Shown here piece by piece: positions 54,402 through 62,056 of a DNA stretch of 62,368 nt. Both the position numbers and the translations under genes were made by a program. Numbering within the stretch: position 1 is the first letter of the stretch; each line of letters starts with the position of its first letter. A model generated the notes under the pieces. That model had not been told where the DNA came from and searched no databases. It saw nothing but the letters and a program-made list of their open reading frames with translations. Source of the DNA: Alphaproteobacteria bacterium (GTDB lineage: Bacteria; Pseudomonadota; Alphaproteobacteria; UBA8366; GCA-2717185); assembly GCA_040905865.1 (NCBI GenBank), contig JBBDQU010000004.1, positions 1-62,368 of the forward strand, given 5' to 3'.

Positions 54402-54456
54402 TTGATAACTGTAATTAAACTGATTATCTTATCTAAATTGATCAATTTGATTACAG
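54402..54456 (+). promoter_or_regulatory. Promoter and palindromic operator of the toxin-antitoxin pair
   Basis: TTGATA (54402-54407) and TATCTT (54425-54430) with a 17-base spacer form a sigma70-like promoter. It overlaps inverted arms CTGTAATTAAA (54409-54419) and TTTGATTACAG (54446-54456), one mismatch. A 14-base perfect palindrome, AAATTGATCAATTT, lies at 54435-54448. This fits autoregulation by the antitoxin. Confidence 0.65.
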
Positions 54457-54466
54457 GTCGGTCTGG

Positions 54467-54712
54467 ATGGATATTTACACCGCAAGCGATGCCAAACGGG
54501 AATTTGGCGAATTGCTCATGAAATCGCAGAAAGCCCCCGTCGGTGTGACCCGAAACGGCAAACCCGTTGCGGTCATCCTTTCCGATAGTGACTATCGGGC
54601 CCTGAAATTGCAGGCGTTGCGGGCGGCGCTGATCGAAGGAGAGCAGAGCGACGACGCCGGCATTCTGGATATGGAAGCGATCCGGCAGAAAGCCCGGCGA
54701 CTGACAACCTGA
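54467..54712 (+). CDS. Phd/YefM-type antitoxin
   Basis: 81 residues. MDIYTASDAKREFGELLMKS and PVGVTRNGKPVAVILSDSDY are the DNA-binding Phd/YefM domain; the C-terminal third (GILDMEAIRQKARRLTT) would wrap the toxin. It binds the upstream palindromes and neutralises the ParE-type toxin encoded 10 bases downstream. Confidence 0.92.
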   Translation: MDIYTASDAKREFGELLMKSQKAPVGVTRNGKPVAVILSDSDYRALKLQALRAALIEGEQSDDAGILDMEAIRQKARRLTT

Positions 54713-54722
54713 AACAACCGGG

Positions 54723-55013
54723 ATGTTCAGTCTTCATATCCAGACTCTGGCGGAGCAGGATATTATCGATATCTGGCGATACTCTTTCGAGAACTGGGGC
54801 GAGCGACAAGCAGACAGATACCACGACCAATTGACGGCAGCGTTCAGGCTTATCGCCGAAAACCCTGAAATTGGCGTCCGTTGCAACGAAGTCCGGCCAG
54901 GTTACAGAAAGTTTCCCGCAAACCGCCATCTGATCCTGTATCGGATCAGCGATGCCACGATCCATATCATCCGGGTCCTCGGTGCGGATATGGACTACGA
55001 GGCGCAGTTGTAA
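54723..55013 (+). CDS. ParE/RelE-superfamily toxin
   Basis: 96 residues. LAEQDIIDIWRYSFENWGERQADRY followed by GVRCNEVRPGYRKFPANRHLILYRI matches the ParE-type fold; ParE members poison gyrase while RelE members cleave mRNA, and the sequence leans to ParE. Its gene follows the Phd/YefM gene in the usual antitoxin-first order. Intact and in frame. Confidence 0.9.
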   Translation: MFSLHIQTLAEQDIIDIWRYSFENWGERQADRYHDQLTAAFRLIAENPEIGVRCNEVRPGYRKFPANRHLILYRISDATIHIIRVLGADMDYEAQL

Positions 55014-55027
55014 GCTTCAGCGAAGAC

Positions 55028-56230
55028 TCATTCCGCCGCCTGCGCCTGTTCCCATATCCCGACCGCGCCGTTCGCGCCCAGCGCATCGATGGCGGCGTCG
55101 TCATAGCCGATTCCGCGCAGGATTTCCCGGCTGTGTTCGCCGATATACGGTGAATGCGCCAGCGGATCGCCCTGCCGCGCGGGCGGCAGGCCGGGAATGT
55201 TGGGGAAGGGCACGCGGCCGACATCCGCATGGTCGATCCACTGCACGGCATTCACCGCCCTGACATGCGGATCGTTGAAATAATCGCCGTAATCATGCAC
55301 GGGCGCGTTCAGCACGCCGCCGTCGTTCAGCGCCGCATGCAGTTCCGCCACGGTCAGCTTCTTCGCCCCTTCGCGCATTATCGCCATCAGTTCGGCTTCG
55401 TTCTCGAAGCGGGCGGCAACGGTCGCATAGCGCGGGTCGGTCGCCAGATCGTCGCGGCCGATCACCTTGCAGAAGGCGACGTAATGGGCATCGCGGCGGC
55501 CGTTGATATTGATATAGCCGTCGCTGCATTCGAAGGTGCCGACCGGTACGCCGGACGGTAGAACGGCGTCCCCTTCAAGCTGGTACTCGACCATCTTGGC
55601 CGCCTGGAAGGCGCCGATGGCTTCCATCAGGCTGGTCGCGATCCGTTTCCCCTTGCCGGTCATCGCCCTGCGGTACAGCGCCGGCGCCACGGCCTGGAAC
55701 GCGTACAGCCCGGTGGAGATATCGATGGCCAGCAACCCCACACGCGTCGGCATGCCCCCGGAATCGCGGGTGGCGGACATCAGCCCGGAATAGGCCTGCA
55801 TGACCGAATCCGTCGCCGGCAGGCTGGCGTTCGGGCCTTCCTGGCCGAAGCCGGTAATCGACAGGTAGACCACCGACGGGTTGCCCTTCACGACGCCGGG
55901 ATAATCGAGCCCGAAGCGCGCCATCACGCCCGGCCGGTAGTTCTCCAGGATGACGTCCGCTTCGCTGGCGAGTTTTTTGGCGATGGCGAGTCCGTCGGCG
56001 CTCTTGAAGTCCAGCGCGATGCTCTTCTTGCCCCGGTTGAAGGGGATGCTGTGCGCGCAGTGCTGGCCGTGCTGCTTGCCGATGGCCCGGCCCCAGTCGC
56101 CCGCCAGCGGTTCCAGCTTCACCACATCGGCGCCGTGCTGCGCCAGCAGCATGCCGCAATGCGGCCCCGCCACGCCCTGCGAGGCATCGAGAACCTTTAC
56201 GCCACGGAACGCCAGATCGTCGTCACTCAT
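55028..56230 (-). CDS. Family III CoA-transferase (CaiB/BaiF)
   Basis: 400 residues. GVKVLDASQGVAGPHCGMLLAQHGADVVKLE opens the fold, SITGFGQEGPN is near 125 and Asp170 in LLAIDISTGLYAFQ is the catalytic Asp. It ends 14 bases from the convergent toxin gene and diverges from a dienelactone hydrolase gene. The acid substrate is unknown. Confidence 0.9.
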   Translation of the reverse strand: MSDDDLAFRGVKVLDASQGVAGPHCGMLLAQHGADVVKLEPLAGDWGRAIGKQHGQHCAHSIPFNRGKKSIALDFKSADGLAIAKKLASEADVILENYRPGVMARFGLDYPGVVKGNPSVVYLSITGFGQEGPNASLPATDSVMQAYSGLMSATRDSGGMPTRVGLLAIDISTGLYAFQAVAPALYRRAMTGKGKRIATSLMEAIGAFQAAKMVEYQLEGDAVLPSGVPVGTFECSDGYININGRRDAHYVAFCKVIGRDDLATDPRYATVAARFENEAELMAIMREGAKKLTVAELHAALNDGGVLNAPVHDYGDYFNDPHVRAVNAVQWIDHADVGRVPFPNIPGLPPARQGDPLAHSPYIGEHSREILRGIGYDDAAIDALGANGAVGIWEQAQAAE

Positions 56231-56448
56231 CGGTCACTATATCCTTGCTGCATTTCTGAATTGCGCCATTCGACCGAAACAGGGCGACCGAATCCAGCGA
56301 AAAATAGACCACGGGTCAGCACTTGTCGCCCGTCTTCGCCCGTGAACCCGCCGACCGCCGGAGCAACAGCCCGAATTCGGCTACCCGCCGAACCGGATGC
56401 GCGGTACTGTCGATCAAACGACCGGTACAAATATGCAGGGAGGAAAGC

Positions 56449-57162
56449 ATGTACAGGATCGAAACGCTGGTTGTGAACGACAGCCCCATGGAGGTCTTCG
56501 TCTTCGAACCGGAAGGCGCGGGGCCGTTTCCCGGCATGGTCGTGGCGCAGCATATTCCCGTCGGGCACACCGGGCTGGAAAACGATACGTTCACGCTGGA
56601 TGTCGGCGAAAGAATGGCGGCGAACGGCTATGTCACGGCAATTCCGTTCATCTTCCACTGGTGGCCGAAGACGGACGAGATGGCGGTCAAGCGTGCGGGT
56701 TTTCGCGACGACTGGACCATCGCGGACCTGAACGCCGCCTTCGATTTCCTGGCGGCGCGGGAGGATGTGGATGCCGCGCGCATCGGATTGCTGGGCCACT
56801 GCTGGGGCGGTCGGGTCGCCTGGGTCGGCGCCGCGACCAACCCCCGGTACCGGGCCATGACGATGCTGTATGGCGGGCGGGTCCGGCTGCCCATGGGCGG
56901 CATTCCCGCCATCGAACTGGTGGACCGGATCAAGTGCCCGGTGCTGGGCATCTTCGGCAACGAGGACCAGAGCCCCTCGCCGGAAGACGTCGATGTCATG
57001 GACGCGGCGTTGACCGGCGCCGGCGTCGAACACACATTCCATCGGTATGACGGCGCCGGCCACGGGTTTCAGGATTATACGAATCCGGACCGCTTCCGCG
57101 AAGGACCGGCGAAAGACGCCTGGGGCAAACTGTTGGCCTTTTTTGAAAAGGAGCTGAAATAG
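56449..57162 (+). CDS. Dienelactone hydrolase family protein
   Basis: 237 residues from ATG at 56449, preceded by GGGAGGAAAG. The nucleophile is Cys in LLGHCWGGRVA (GxCxGG), with Asp in IFGNEDQSPSPEDV and His in YDGAGHGFQDY, the Cys-His-Asp triad of dienelactone hydrolases. It opens lactones in chlorocatechol-like or other degradation. Followed 2 bases later by the DUF1194 gene. Confidence 0.92.
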   Translation: MYRIETLVVNDSPMEVFVFEPEGAGPFPGMVVAQHIPVGHTGLENDTFTLDVGERMAANGYVTAIPFIFHWWPKTDEMAVKRAGFRDDWTIADLNAAFDFLAAREDVDAARIGLLGHCWGGRVAWVGAATNPRYRAMTMLYGGRVRLPMGGIPAIELVDRIKCPVLGIFGNEDQSPSPEDVDVMDAALTGAGVEHTFHRYDGAGHGFQDYTNPDRFREGPAKDAWGKLLAFFEKELK

Positions 57163-57164
57163 CC

Positions 57165-57902
57165 ATGCGCTGTCCGGGTTTCGCACTGATCCTGCTGCTG
57201 GGTGCCACGGGCGTGGCCGCGGCGCAGGGAAGCGGCACATCCGAAGCAAACAAGGTCGATGTGGAACTCGTGCTGCTGGCCGATGCATCCGGATCGATCG
57301 ACGAGGCGGAAATCCGTCTGCAGCGCAAGGGCTATGCGGACGCGATAACCCATCCCAAGGTATTGAACGCGATCCGCGACGGGCTGTACCGGCGTATCGC
57401 CGTGACCTATGTGGAATGGGGCGATCAGTATTCGCAGGAAATCGTGGTGCCCTGGACCGTCGTGGACGGGCCGGAAAGCGCGGCAAAAGTGGCGAAGATC
57501 CTCGTGGAAACGCCTCGCCTCGCCATCGGGCCGAACGCCATCGGCGCCGCCATCGCCTTCGGTCAGGGACTGATCGAAAGCAACGATCTGATCGGCACGC
57601 GCCGGGTGATCGATTTTTCGGGCGACAGCGCCAATAACTGGGGCGGCATTTCGATTGCCGAGGCGCGGGCCGCCGCATCCGCCGGCGCGATCACGATCAA
57701 CGGGCTGGCCATCATGTGCCGGCAATGCAACGGAAGGCCGGTCGAATACGATGTCGAGGAAGCCTTCAAGAACAACATCATCACGGGCCCCGGCAGTTTC
57801 GTCGTGACCGTGGACGAGAACCAGAGCTTTTCCGAAGCGGTGCTGCGCAAGTTCCTGCTGGAAATCGCGGACAATCCGGCCCCCGCCGGCAAGGGCGGCT
57901 GA
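57165..57902 (+). CDS. DUF1194 secreted von Willebrand-A-like protein
   Basis: 245 residues. A signal peptide (ALILLLGATGVAAAQ) is followed by VELVLLADASGSIDEAEI, a MIDAS-type DxSxS metal site, and RRVIDFSGDSANNWGG, the second MIDAS part. Extracytoplasmic location expected; ligand unknown. The 2-base gap from the dienelactone hydrolase gene implies co-transcription, but no functional link is evident. Confidence 0.9.
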   Translation: MRCPGFALILLLGATGVAAAQGSGTSEANKVDVELVLLADASGSIDEAEIRLQRKGYADAITHPKVLNAIRDGLYRRIAVTYVEWGDQYSQEIVVPWTVVDGPESAAKVAKILVETPRLAIGPNAIGAAIAFGQGLIESNDLIGTRRVIDFSGDSANNWGGISIAEARAAASAGAITINGLAIMCRQCNGRPVEYDVEEAFKNNIITGPGSFVVTVDENQSFSEAVLRKFLLEIADNPAPAGKGG

Positions 57903-57911
57903 AACGGAAAA

Positions 57912-57942
57912 CGGCGCGCCCTGGAAATTCCGGAACGCGCCG
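57912..57942. terminator. Probable bidirectional terminator hairpin
   Basis: CGGCGCG (57912-57918) and CGCGCCG (57936-57942) pair around a loop that itself contains TGGAAATTCC. It lies between the convergent DUF1194 and TPP-enzyme genes. There is no clear T-run, so termination efficiency is uncertain. Confidence 0.55.
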
Positions 57943-57961
57943 CTTCCTGCAAACCGATAAA

Positions 57962-58603
57962 TTACGCCTTGCCAAGCACCGCTTCGCGGAACCAGTCCTT
58001 GTTGGTCGCGGCATCGCGGTTGCGCGGCACCGAGGGCGGGTCGCTGACCCCGACCTTCAGAAGCACAAAGGATGTCCCGTTGCCGGAATAGAGCACCTGC
58101 GAGGCTTCCGGGATGTCTTCCTCATTGATCACCGTGCGCACCGCCTGGATGCCGGATCCTTCGGCGATCTTCGCCAGATCGACGCCGAGCCCCGTATGCG
58201 AACGCTGGAACCCGGTTTCGCCGTAATGTTCGTTGTCGACGCACAGGATACTGAGGTTCGGCGGGTTGAGGATGCTGATCGTCGCCAGCGTACCGGCATT
58301 CATCAGCAGTTCGCCGTCGCCGGTCACGCAGACCACCCGCTTGTGCGGCTGCGCCAGCGCAAGGCCCAGCGCCATGCCGGCGGCCGCGCCCATCGCGCCG
58401 AACAGCGGATAGACCCGCTTGCTGTCCGGCCCGACCGCTTCCAGCACGTCGTTCTTGGATCCCGCCAGGCCGGTGATGAACAGGATATCGTCGCTGGACG
58501 TGTCGCCGAGGATCGCCTTGACCGCCGCGCGCCGTTCCAGGTGACCCGTCGCCGTCTTGCCGGCGGAGCGTCCGGCGCCAAGCGCCTTGGATTTATCGTT
58601 CAT
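57962..58603 (-). CDS. TPP-binding decarboxylase, C-terminal-type subunit
   Basis: 213 residues from ATG at 58603. GDGELLMNAG (95-104) to VDNEHYG with Asn124 is the TPP/Mg motif, as in the beta subunit of sulfopyruvate decarboxylase and in phosphonopyruvate decarboxylase. Its partner N-terminal-type subunit is encoded 14 bases upstream on the same strand. Together they would decarboxylate a 2-oxoacid; the substrate is inferred only. The open frame upstream of 58603 overlaps the partner gene and is not used. Confidence 0.87.
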   Translation of the reverse strand: MNDKSKALGAGRSAGKTATGHLERRAAVKAILGDTSSDDILFITGLAGSKNDVLEAVGPDSKRVYPLFGAMGAAAGMALGLALAQPHKRVVCVTGDGELLMNAGTLATISILNPPNLSILCVDNEHYGETGFQRSHTGLGVDLAKIAEGSGIQAVRTVINEEDIPEASQVLYSGNGTSFVLLKVGVSDPPSVPRNRDAATNKDWFREAVLGKA

Positions 58604-58617
58604 GTTGAATTCTCCCT

Positions 58618-59130
58618 TTACCCGAACGCTTTCGCGCCGATCAGCCGCTGTGTCAGCAGGACCGCGATCGACATGCCCGACTGGAAGACCATCGACAGCG
58701 CCGCTTCGGTGATCTCCGCGACTTCGTCCGGCGTCTCGGCCCGGAAACAGGTCACGCCCATTGCTTCGAGCGCTGGCTGCGTGCCCTGCCCCATGGGTAT
58801 CTGCCAGGAATTCGCCTCGCCAAAATCGCCCCGCATGGTGACATAGGTCAGGAACGGAAACCGCCCGCCCTTGATCAGCGACAGCAGGTTGATGCAGTTG
58901 CCCGAACCGCTGCTCTGCATCAGCAGCACGGCTTTCGCGCCGCCCAGATGCGCCCCGGCGCACAGCGCAACGCCTTCTTCCTCCGTCGTCAGCGCCACCG
59001 AATGCACATCGGGGTCCGCCAGCGACCTGTCGATGACGGTCGCATGCCCCGCATCGGGCACATAGGCAAACTGGGTCACCCCGGCCGCCTTCAACTGGTC
59101 GTAAAGCTTGTCTGGCCAATCCGTCGCCAT
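58618..59130 (-). CDS. TPP enzyme, N-terminal-type subunit (sulfopyruvate decarboxylase alpha-like)
   Basis: 170 residues from ATG at 59130. LYDQLKAAGVTQFAYVPDAGH, VALTTEEEGVALCAGAHLGG with the conserved Glu that activates TPP, and LLMQSSGSGNCINLL are typical of the PYR domain of split decarboxylases. It forms the active site with the downstream-encoded TPP-binding subunit. The gene order alpha-beta matches ComD-ComE of coenzyme M biosynthesis and related catabolic pairs. Confidence 0.87.
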   Translation of the reverse strand: MATDWPDKLYDQLKAAGVTQFAYVPDAGHATVIDRSLADPDVHSVALTTEEEGVALCAGAHLGGAKAVLLMQSSGSGNCINLLSLIKGGRFPFLTYVTMRGDFGEANSWQIPMGQGTQPALEAMGVTCFRAETPDEVAEITEAALSMVFQSGMSIAVLLTQRLIGAKAFG

Positions 59131-59205
59131 ATCTCGTTTCTCCGCTTGTGGTTTCAGGCGCGCAATCAGGAGCCCGCGCCATGGCTGTTCACTGGGCACG
59201 CCAAT

Positions 59206-59291
59206 CTATTATAGCACATCAGGTTTGAATGGAACCGGAACAGGTTCCATTCAAACCTGTGAAGGTGCTATATCTTCAATAAGATAGATCA
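59206..59291 (-). repeat. Palindromic dispersed element, copy B
   Basis: Outer arms TATAGCAC (59210-59217) and GTGCTATA (59265-59272); inner arms AGGTTTGAATGGAACC (59221-59236) and GGTTCCATTCAAACCT (59243-59258), 16 bp perfect with a 6-base loop. Followed by TATCTT-CAAT-AAGATA. The closest relative is copy A. It lies between the thiolase-like and TPP-enzyme genes. Confidence 0.8.
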
Positions 59292-59358
59292 GAGCCGCCT
59301 TGTACCGCAGTTCCGCCGGGCGGGAAACCGGCAGATGCCGGAATCCCGCCCGTGACGG

Positions 59359-60510
59359 CTACAAGGTGTTTTCGCTTCCCAGCAGCACCGTGCACTGGCT
59401 GGAGAAAACGCCGCCATTGCCATGCGCCAGCGTGACATTGGCGTTTTCAATCTGCCGCTTACCGCAGACGCCGTGGATCTGCCGCGCCGCCTCGATCAGC
59501 ACCAGCAGGCCGTACATGCCAGGATGGCAGTAGGACAGCCCGCCGCCATTGGTATTGACCGGCAGGCGGCCGCCCGGCGCGATGCCGCCGTTTTCGACGA
59601 AGGAGCCGCCTTCGCCCTTCTTGCAGAAACCGAGATCCTCCAGGAACATCAGCGTGCAGATCGTGAAAGCGTCATACAGCACCGCCACGTCCACATCGGT
59701 CGCGCCCAGGCCGGCCGCCGTATAGGCCTGCCGCCCCGATTCCACCGCGCCGGATACGGTGAAGTCCGGCATGTTTGAAATGCTCTGATGGGTCGTCGTT
59801 TCGCCGGCGCCCAGAATGAAGGCCGGCTTGTGCTTGAGATCCTTCGCGCGTTCCGCCGTGGTCATGATGACCGCGCCGCCGCCATCGGTGACGAGGCAGC
59901 AGTCCCGAACCGTGAAGGGATAGCTGACCATGCGGGCGTTAATCACATCCTCGATGGACAGGGGCTCTTTCTCCCACGCCTTCGGGTTCAGCAGCGCCCA
60001 TTTGCGCGCCGCGACGGCAATTTCCGCCAGTTGTTCGCGCGTTGTGCCGTACTGGTACATATGCCGCGAGGCCGCCATCGCGTAGGCGCTTGGCGGCATC
60101 ATCGGCCGGTAGGGATCCTCGTAGGGCAGCGGTTCGCGCGACGATGCCACCGCGCGGCTGACCGAACGCTGCGTGCTGCCATAGGCGATCAGCGCCACTT
60201 CGCACATCCCGGACTCGATCGCCGCCTGGGCATGCCTGACATGCGCCATGAAGGACGAGCCGCCGACCTGGGTCGAATCCAGGTAGCGCGGCCGCAGGCC
60301 GAGATATTCGCACAGCATCAGCCCGACCATGCGCGACTGGCTGGCGGCAACGAAAACGCCGTCGATATCGAACAGTTTCAGCCCGCAATCCTCCAGCGCG
60401 CGATGCGTCGCCTGGCCCATCAGATCGGCAATGGTCATATCGGGCGACACGAGACCCAGATCCGATTCCGCCGTGCCGACGATGGCTGTCTTTCCTCTTA
60501 AACCGGTCAT
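59359..60510 (-). CDS. Thiolase-like protein (acetyl-CoA acetyltransferase/SCP-x superfamily)
   Basis: 383 residues of thiolase fold. At the nucleophile site the sequence is QVGGSSFMAHVRHA, with no Cys, and the C-terminal CxG motif is AHGNGGVFS, also without Cys. NGGGLSYCHPGMYG supplies the His segment. The lack of both cysteines and the adjacent DUF35 gene (3 bases away) recall Ltp2-ChsH2-type retro-aldolases of steroid side-chain cleavage rather than true thiolases (inference). Confidence 0.87.
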   Translation of the reverse strand: MTGLRGKTAIVGTAESDLGLVSPDMTIADLMGQATHRALEDCGLKLFDIDGVFVAASQSRMVGLMLCEYLGLRPRYLDSTQVGGSSFMAHVRHAQAAIESGMCEVALIAYGSTQRSVSRAVASSREPLPYEDPYRPMMPPSAYAMAASRHMYQYGTTREQLAEIAVAARKWALLNPKAWEKEPLSIEDVINARMVSYPFTVRDCCLVTDGGGAVIMTTAERAKDLKHKPAFILGAGETTTHQSISNMPDFTVSGAVESGRQAYTAAGLGATDVDVAVLYDAFTICTLMFLEDLGFCKKGEGGSFVENGGIAPGGRLPVNTNGGGLSYCHPGMYGLLVLIEAARQIHGVCGKRQIENANVTLAHGNGGVFSSQCTVLLGSENTL

Positions 60511-60513
60511 GTT

Positions 60514-60900
60514 TCAGCCCTCCGCCGGATCGAATACAGGATAGGAAGGCTGCTTGTCCGTTCCGGGGATCATGCGCACCTTCACGCGCATGCCGATCTT
60601 CACATCCATCGGGTCGATGGATTCAACACGGCTCATCATCTTGAAGCCTTCATCGAGTTCGACCATGGAAACGTCATACGGATCCTTGTCGCGCGGGAAC
60701 AGGGTCGTTGTGGCGTAGACCGTGCCGAGCCCCTTGCTGACCCGCCATTCCAGGTTCGGGCTCGCGGTGCCGGGCGCGGTCAGCCGGGGATAGAACACCA
60801 CCGATCCGTCGTCGGTGCACACCTGATAGGCAAGCTCACCACGCTCGCAGTGCTGCCGGTATATCGCCAGCGGCGAAATCGGCCCGGTTGCTTCGGCCAT
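60514..60900 (-). CDS. DUF35 OB-fold protein, thiolase partner
   Basis: 128 residues. The OB-fold part contains LEWRVSKGLGTVYATTTLF and VDP-like KIGMRVKVRMIP. The N-terminal rubredoxin-like zinc ribbon is degenerate: only Cys18 and Cys28 are present, where members usually have four. GGGGGATCC lies before the ATG. It would bind the thiolase-like protein encoded directly downstream and help bind CoA substrate. Confidence 0.87.
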   Translation of the reverse strand: MAEATGPISPLAIYRQHCERGELAYQVCTDDGSVVFYPRLTAPGTASPNLEWRVSKGLGTVYATTTLFPRDKDPYDVSMVELDEGFKMMSRVESIDPMDVKIGMRVKVRMIPGTDKQPSYPVFDPAEG

Positions 60901-61031
60901 ATTTTGGATCCCCCTTGATTCCTGATTGTCTCTGATTGCAGTACACGATTCCGTCGCCCGACCGGGCGGGCGCTAGAGTGGCGCGAAGGACGGGTCGATG
61001 GCAAGAGCGTATCGCCCCGCCACCACTCGGC

Positions 61032-61874
61032 TCATACATGCTGCGCCAGGAAGCCCTTCATCAGATCGATGGCGCGGTCGGTGTCCCGTCCCGGCTTCTG
61101 GGCGAAGGCGTGCGGCATGTCGGGGAACAGGATGCGCTCCACATCGCCGCCGCTGGCGCGATAGGTTTCCACAAAGCGTTCGGAGATTCCCAGCGGCACG
61201 TTGTCGTCCTTCGTCCCCTGCAGGATCAGCATCGGCGGCAGCGCACTGTAATCGCCGCGTTCCAGCGATTGCTGCGGGCTGCCCTCCATCATGGCTGCTT
61301 CATCGGGAAAATAGGCTTCCGACGGTTCGATCAGCCGGGCGACGCCCGACGCCTTCGCGTACAGGTAGCGGGCATGGGAATCGAGTACCGGCCAGCCGGT
61401 TATCGCGTAACGCAGGGATGCATCCCTGTCCTCGCCGCCGGGCACCGGTTCGGCGGCGTATTTCGGGTCGTCATAGCGCAGCGCGCTCAACATCATCGAA
61501 TGGCCGCCGCTGGAAGTGCCGAGACCGCCGACATTGTCCGGATCGCCGTTGAATTCACCCGCATGGGCCTTTGCCCACCTGGTGCCGTAATTCACGTCCA
61601 TCACCTGGGCCGGGTAGATGTGTTTCGGCGCCTGACGGAATTCCAGCGCCATGACCAGCATGCCGGTCGCCGCCAGCGCGGTATCGATATTCTCGTTGTT
61701 CAGGTAGGCGCCGCGCGACCATGCGCCGCCATGCACGTCGACCAGCACGGGAAACGGCCCGTCGCCCTGCGGCTGGTAGATCCGGACCGGCCAGTCTTCG
61801 CCGTCGCCGCTGCGATAGATACGGTCAAGGGTTTCGACCTTGAAGGTCGCGTTGCGGTCATACGAACTGGTCAT
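61032..61874 (-). CDS. Alpha/beta hydrolase, HSL-like
   Basis: 280 residues from ATG at 61874, chosen because GAGGATCGCC is upstream; the longer frame to 62006 runs through the rpoD terminator. VDVHGGAWSRG is the HGG oxyanion motif of hormone-sensitive-lipase-like enzymes, GLGTSSGGHSM the nucleophile elbow (GTSSGG), and DMPHAFAQ supplies the His. Likely a carboxylesterase; substrate unknown. Confidence 0.87.
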   Translation of the reverse strand: MTSSYDRNATFKVETLDRIYRSGDGEDWPVRIYQPQGDGPFPVLVDVHGGAWSRGAYLNNENIDTALAATGMLVMALEFRQAPKHIYPAQVMDVNYGTRWAKAHAGEFNGDPDNVGGLGTSSGGHSMMLSALRYDDPKYAAEPVPGGEDRDASLRYAITGWPVLDSHARYLYAKASGVARLIEPSEAYFPDEAAMMEGSPQQSLERGDYSALPPMLILQGTKDDNVPLGISERFVETYRASGGDVERILFPDMPHAFAQKPGRDTDRAIDLMKGFLAQHV

Positions 61875-61925
61875 GGCGATCCTCGGGTGCAGGAAGAAAC
61901 GAAACCGAAATGCCGCGCAAACAAA

Positions 61926-61952
61926 AACGGCGGCACCCATGATGCCGCCGTT
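61926..61952 (-). terminator. Rho-independent terminator of rpoD
   Basis: Arms AACGGCGGCA (61926-61935) and TGCCGCCGTT (61943-61952) pair around a 7-base loop. On the minus strand the hairpin is followed by TTTTTGTTT. It ends rpoD transcription about 100 bases after the stop and just before the hydrolase start. Confidence 0.88.
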
Positions 61953-61980
61953 TCGCACACAATAAAAGGCGATCTGCTCT

Positions 61981-62056
61981 ATCTTTTGGATTAAAAGCAA
62001 ATTCACGTGTTAATCGGAATCACCCGGGTGATTCCGATTAATCACGATTTGCTTTA
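61981..62056 (+). repeat. Palindromic dispersed element, copy E
   Basis: Outer arms AAAGCAAAT (61994-62002) and ATTTGCTTT (62047-62055); the inner arms 62006-62025 and 62026-62046 pair fully except for one bulge, with centre CACCCGGGTG. The left flank ATCTTTTGGATTA resembles the TATCTTATTGAA flank of the other copies. The right end overlaps the TAA stop of rpoD. Confidence 0.72.

Noticed and set aside
52313-54445. Minus-strand open frame of 710 codons opposite the FadJ-like gene
   Set aside because: It mirrors the codon pattern of the plus-strand fusion gene, has no domain I recognise, and such long antisense frames are common in GC-rich DNA.
61875-62006. N-terminal extension of the HSL-like hydrolase
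   Set aside because: It would include the rpoD terminator hairpin, and the ATG at 61874 has a strong ribosome site.
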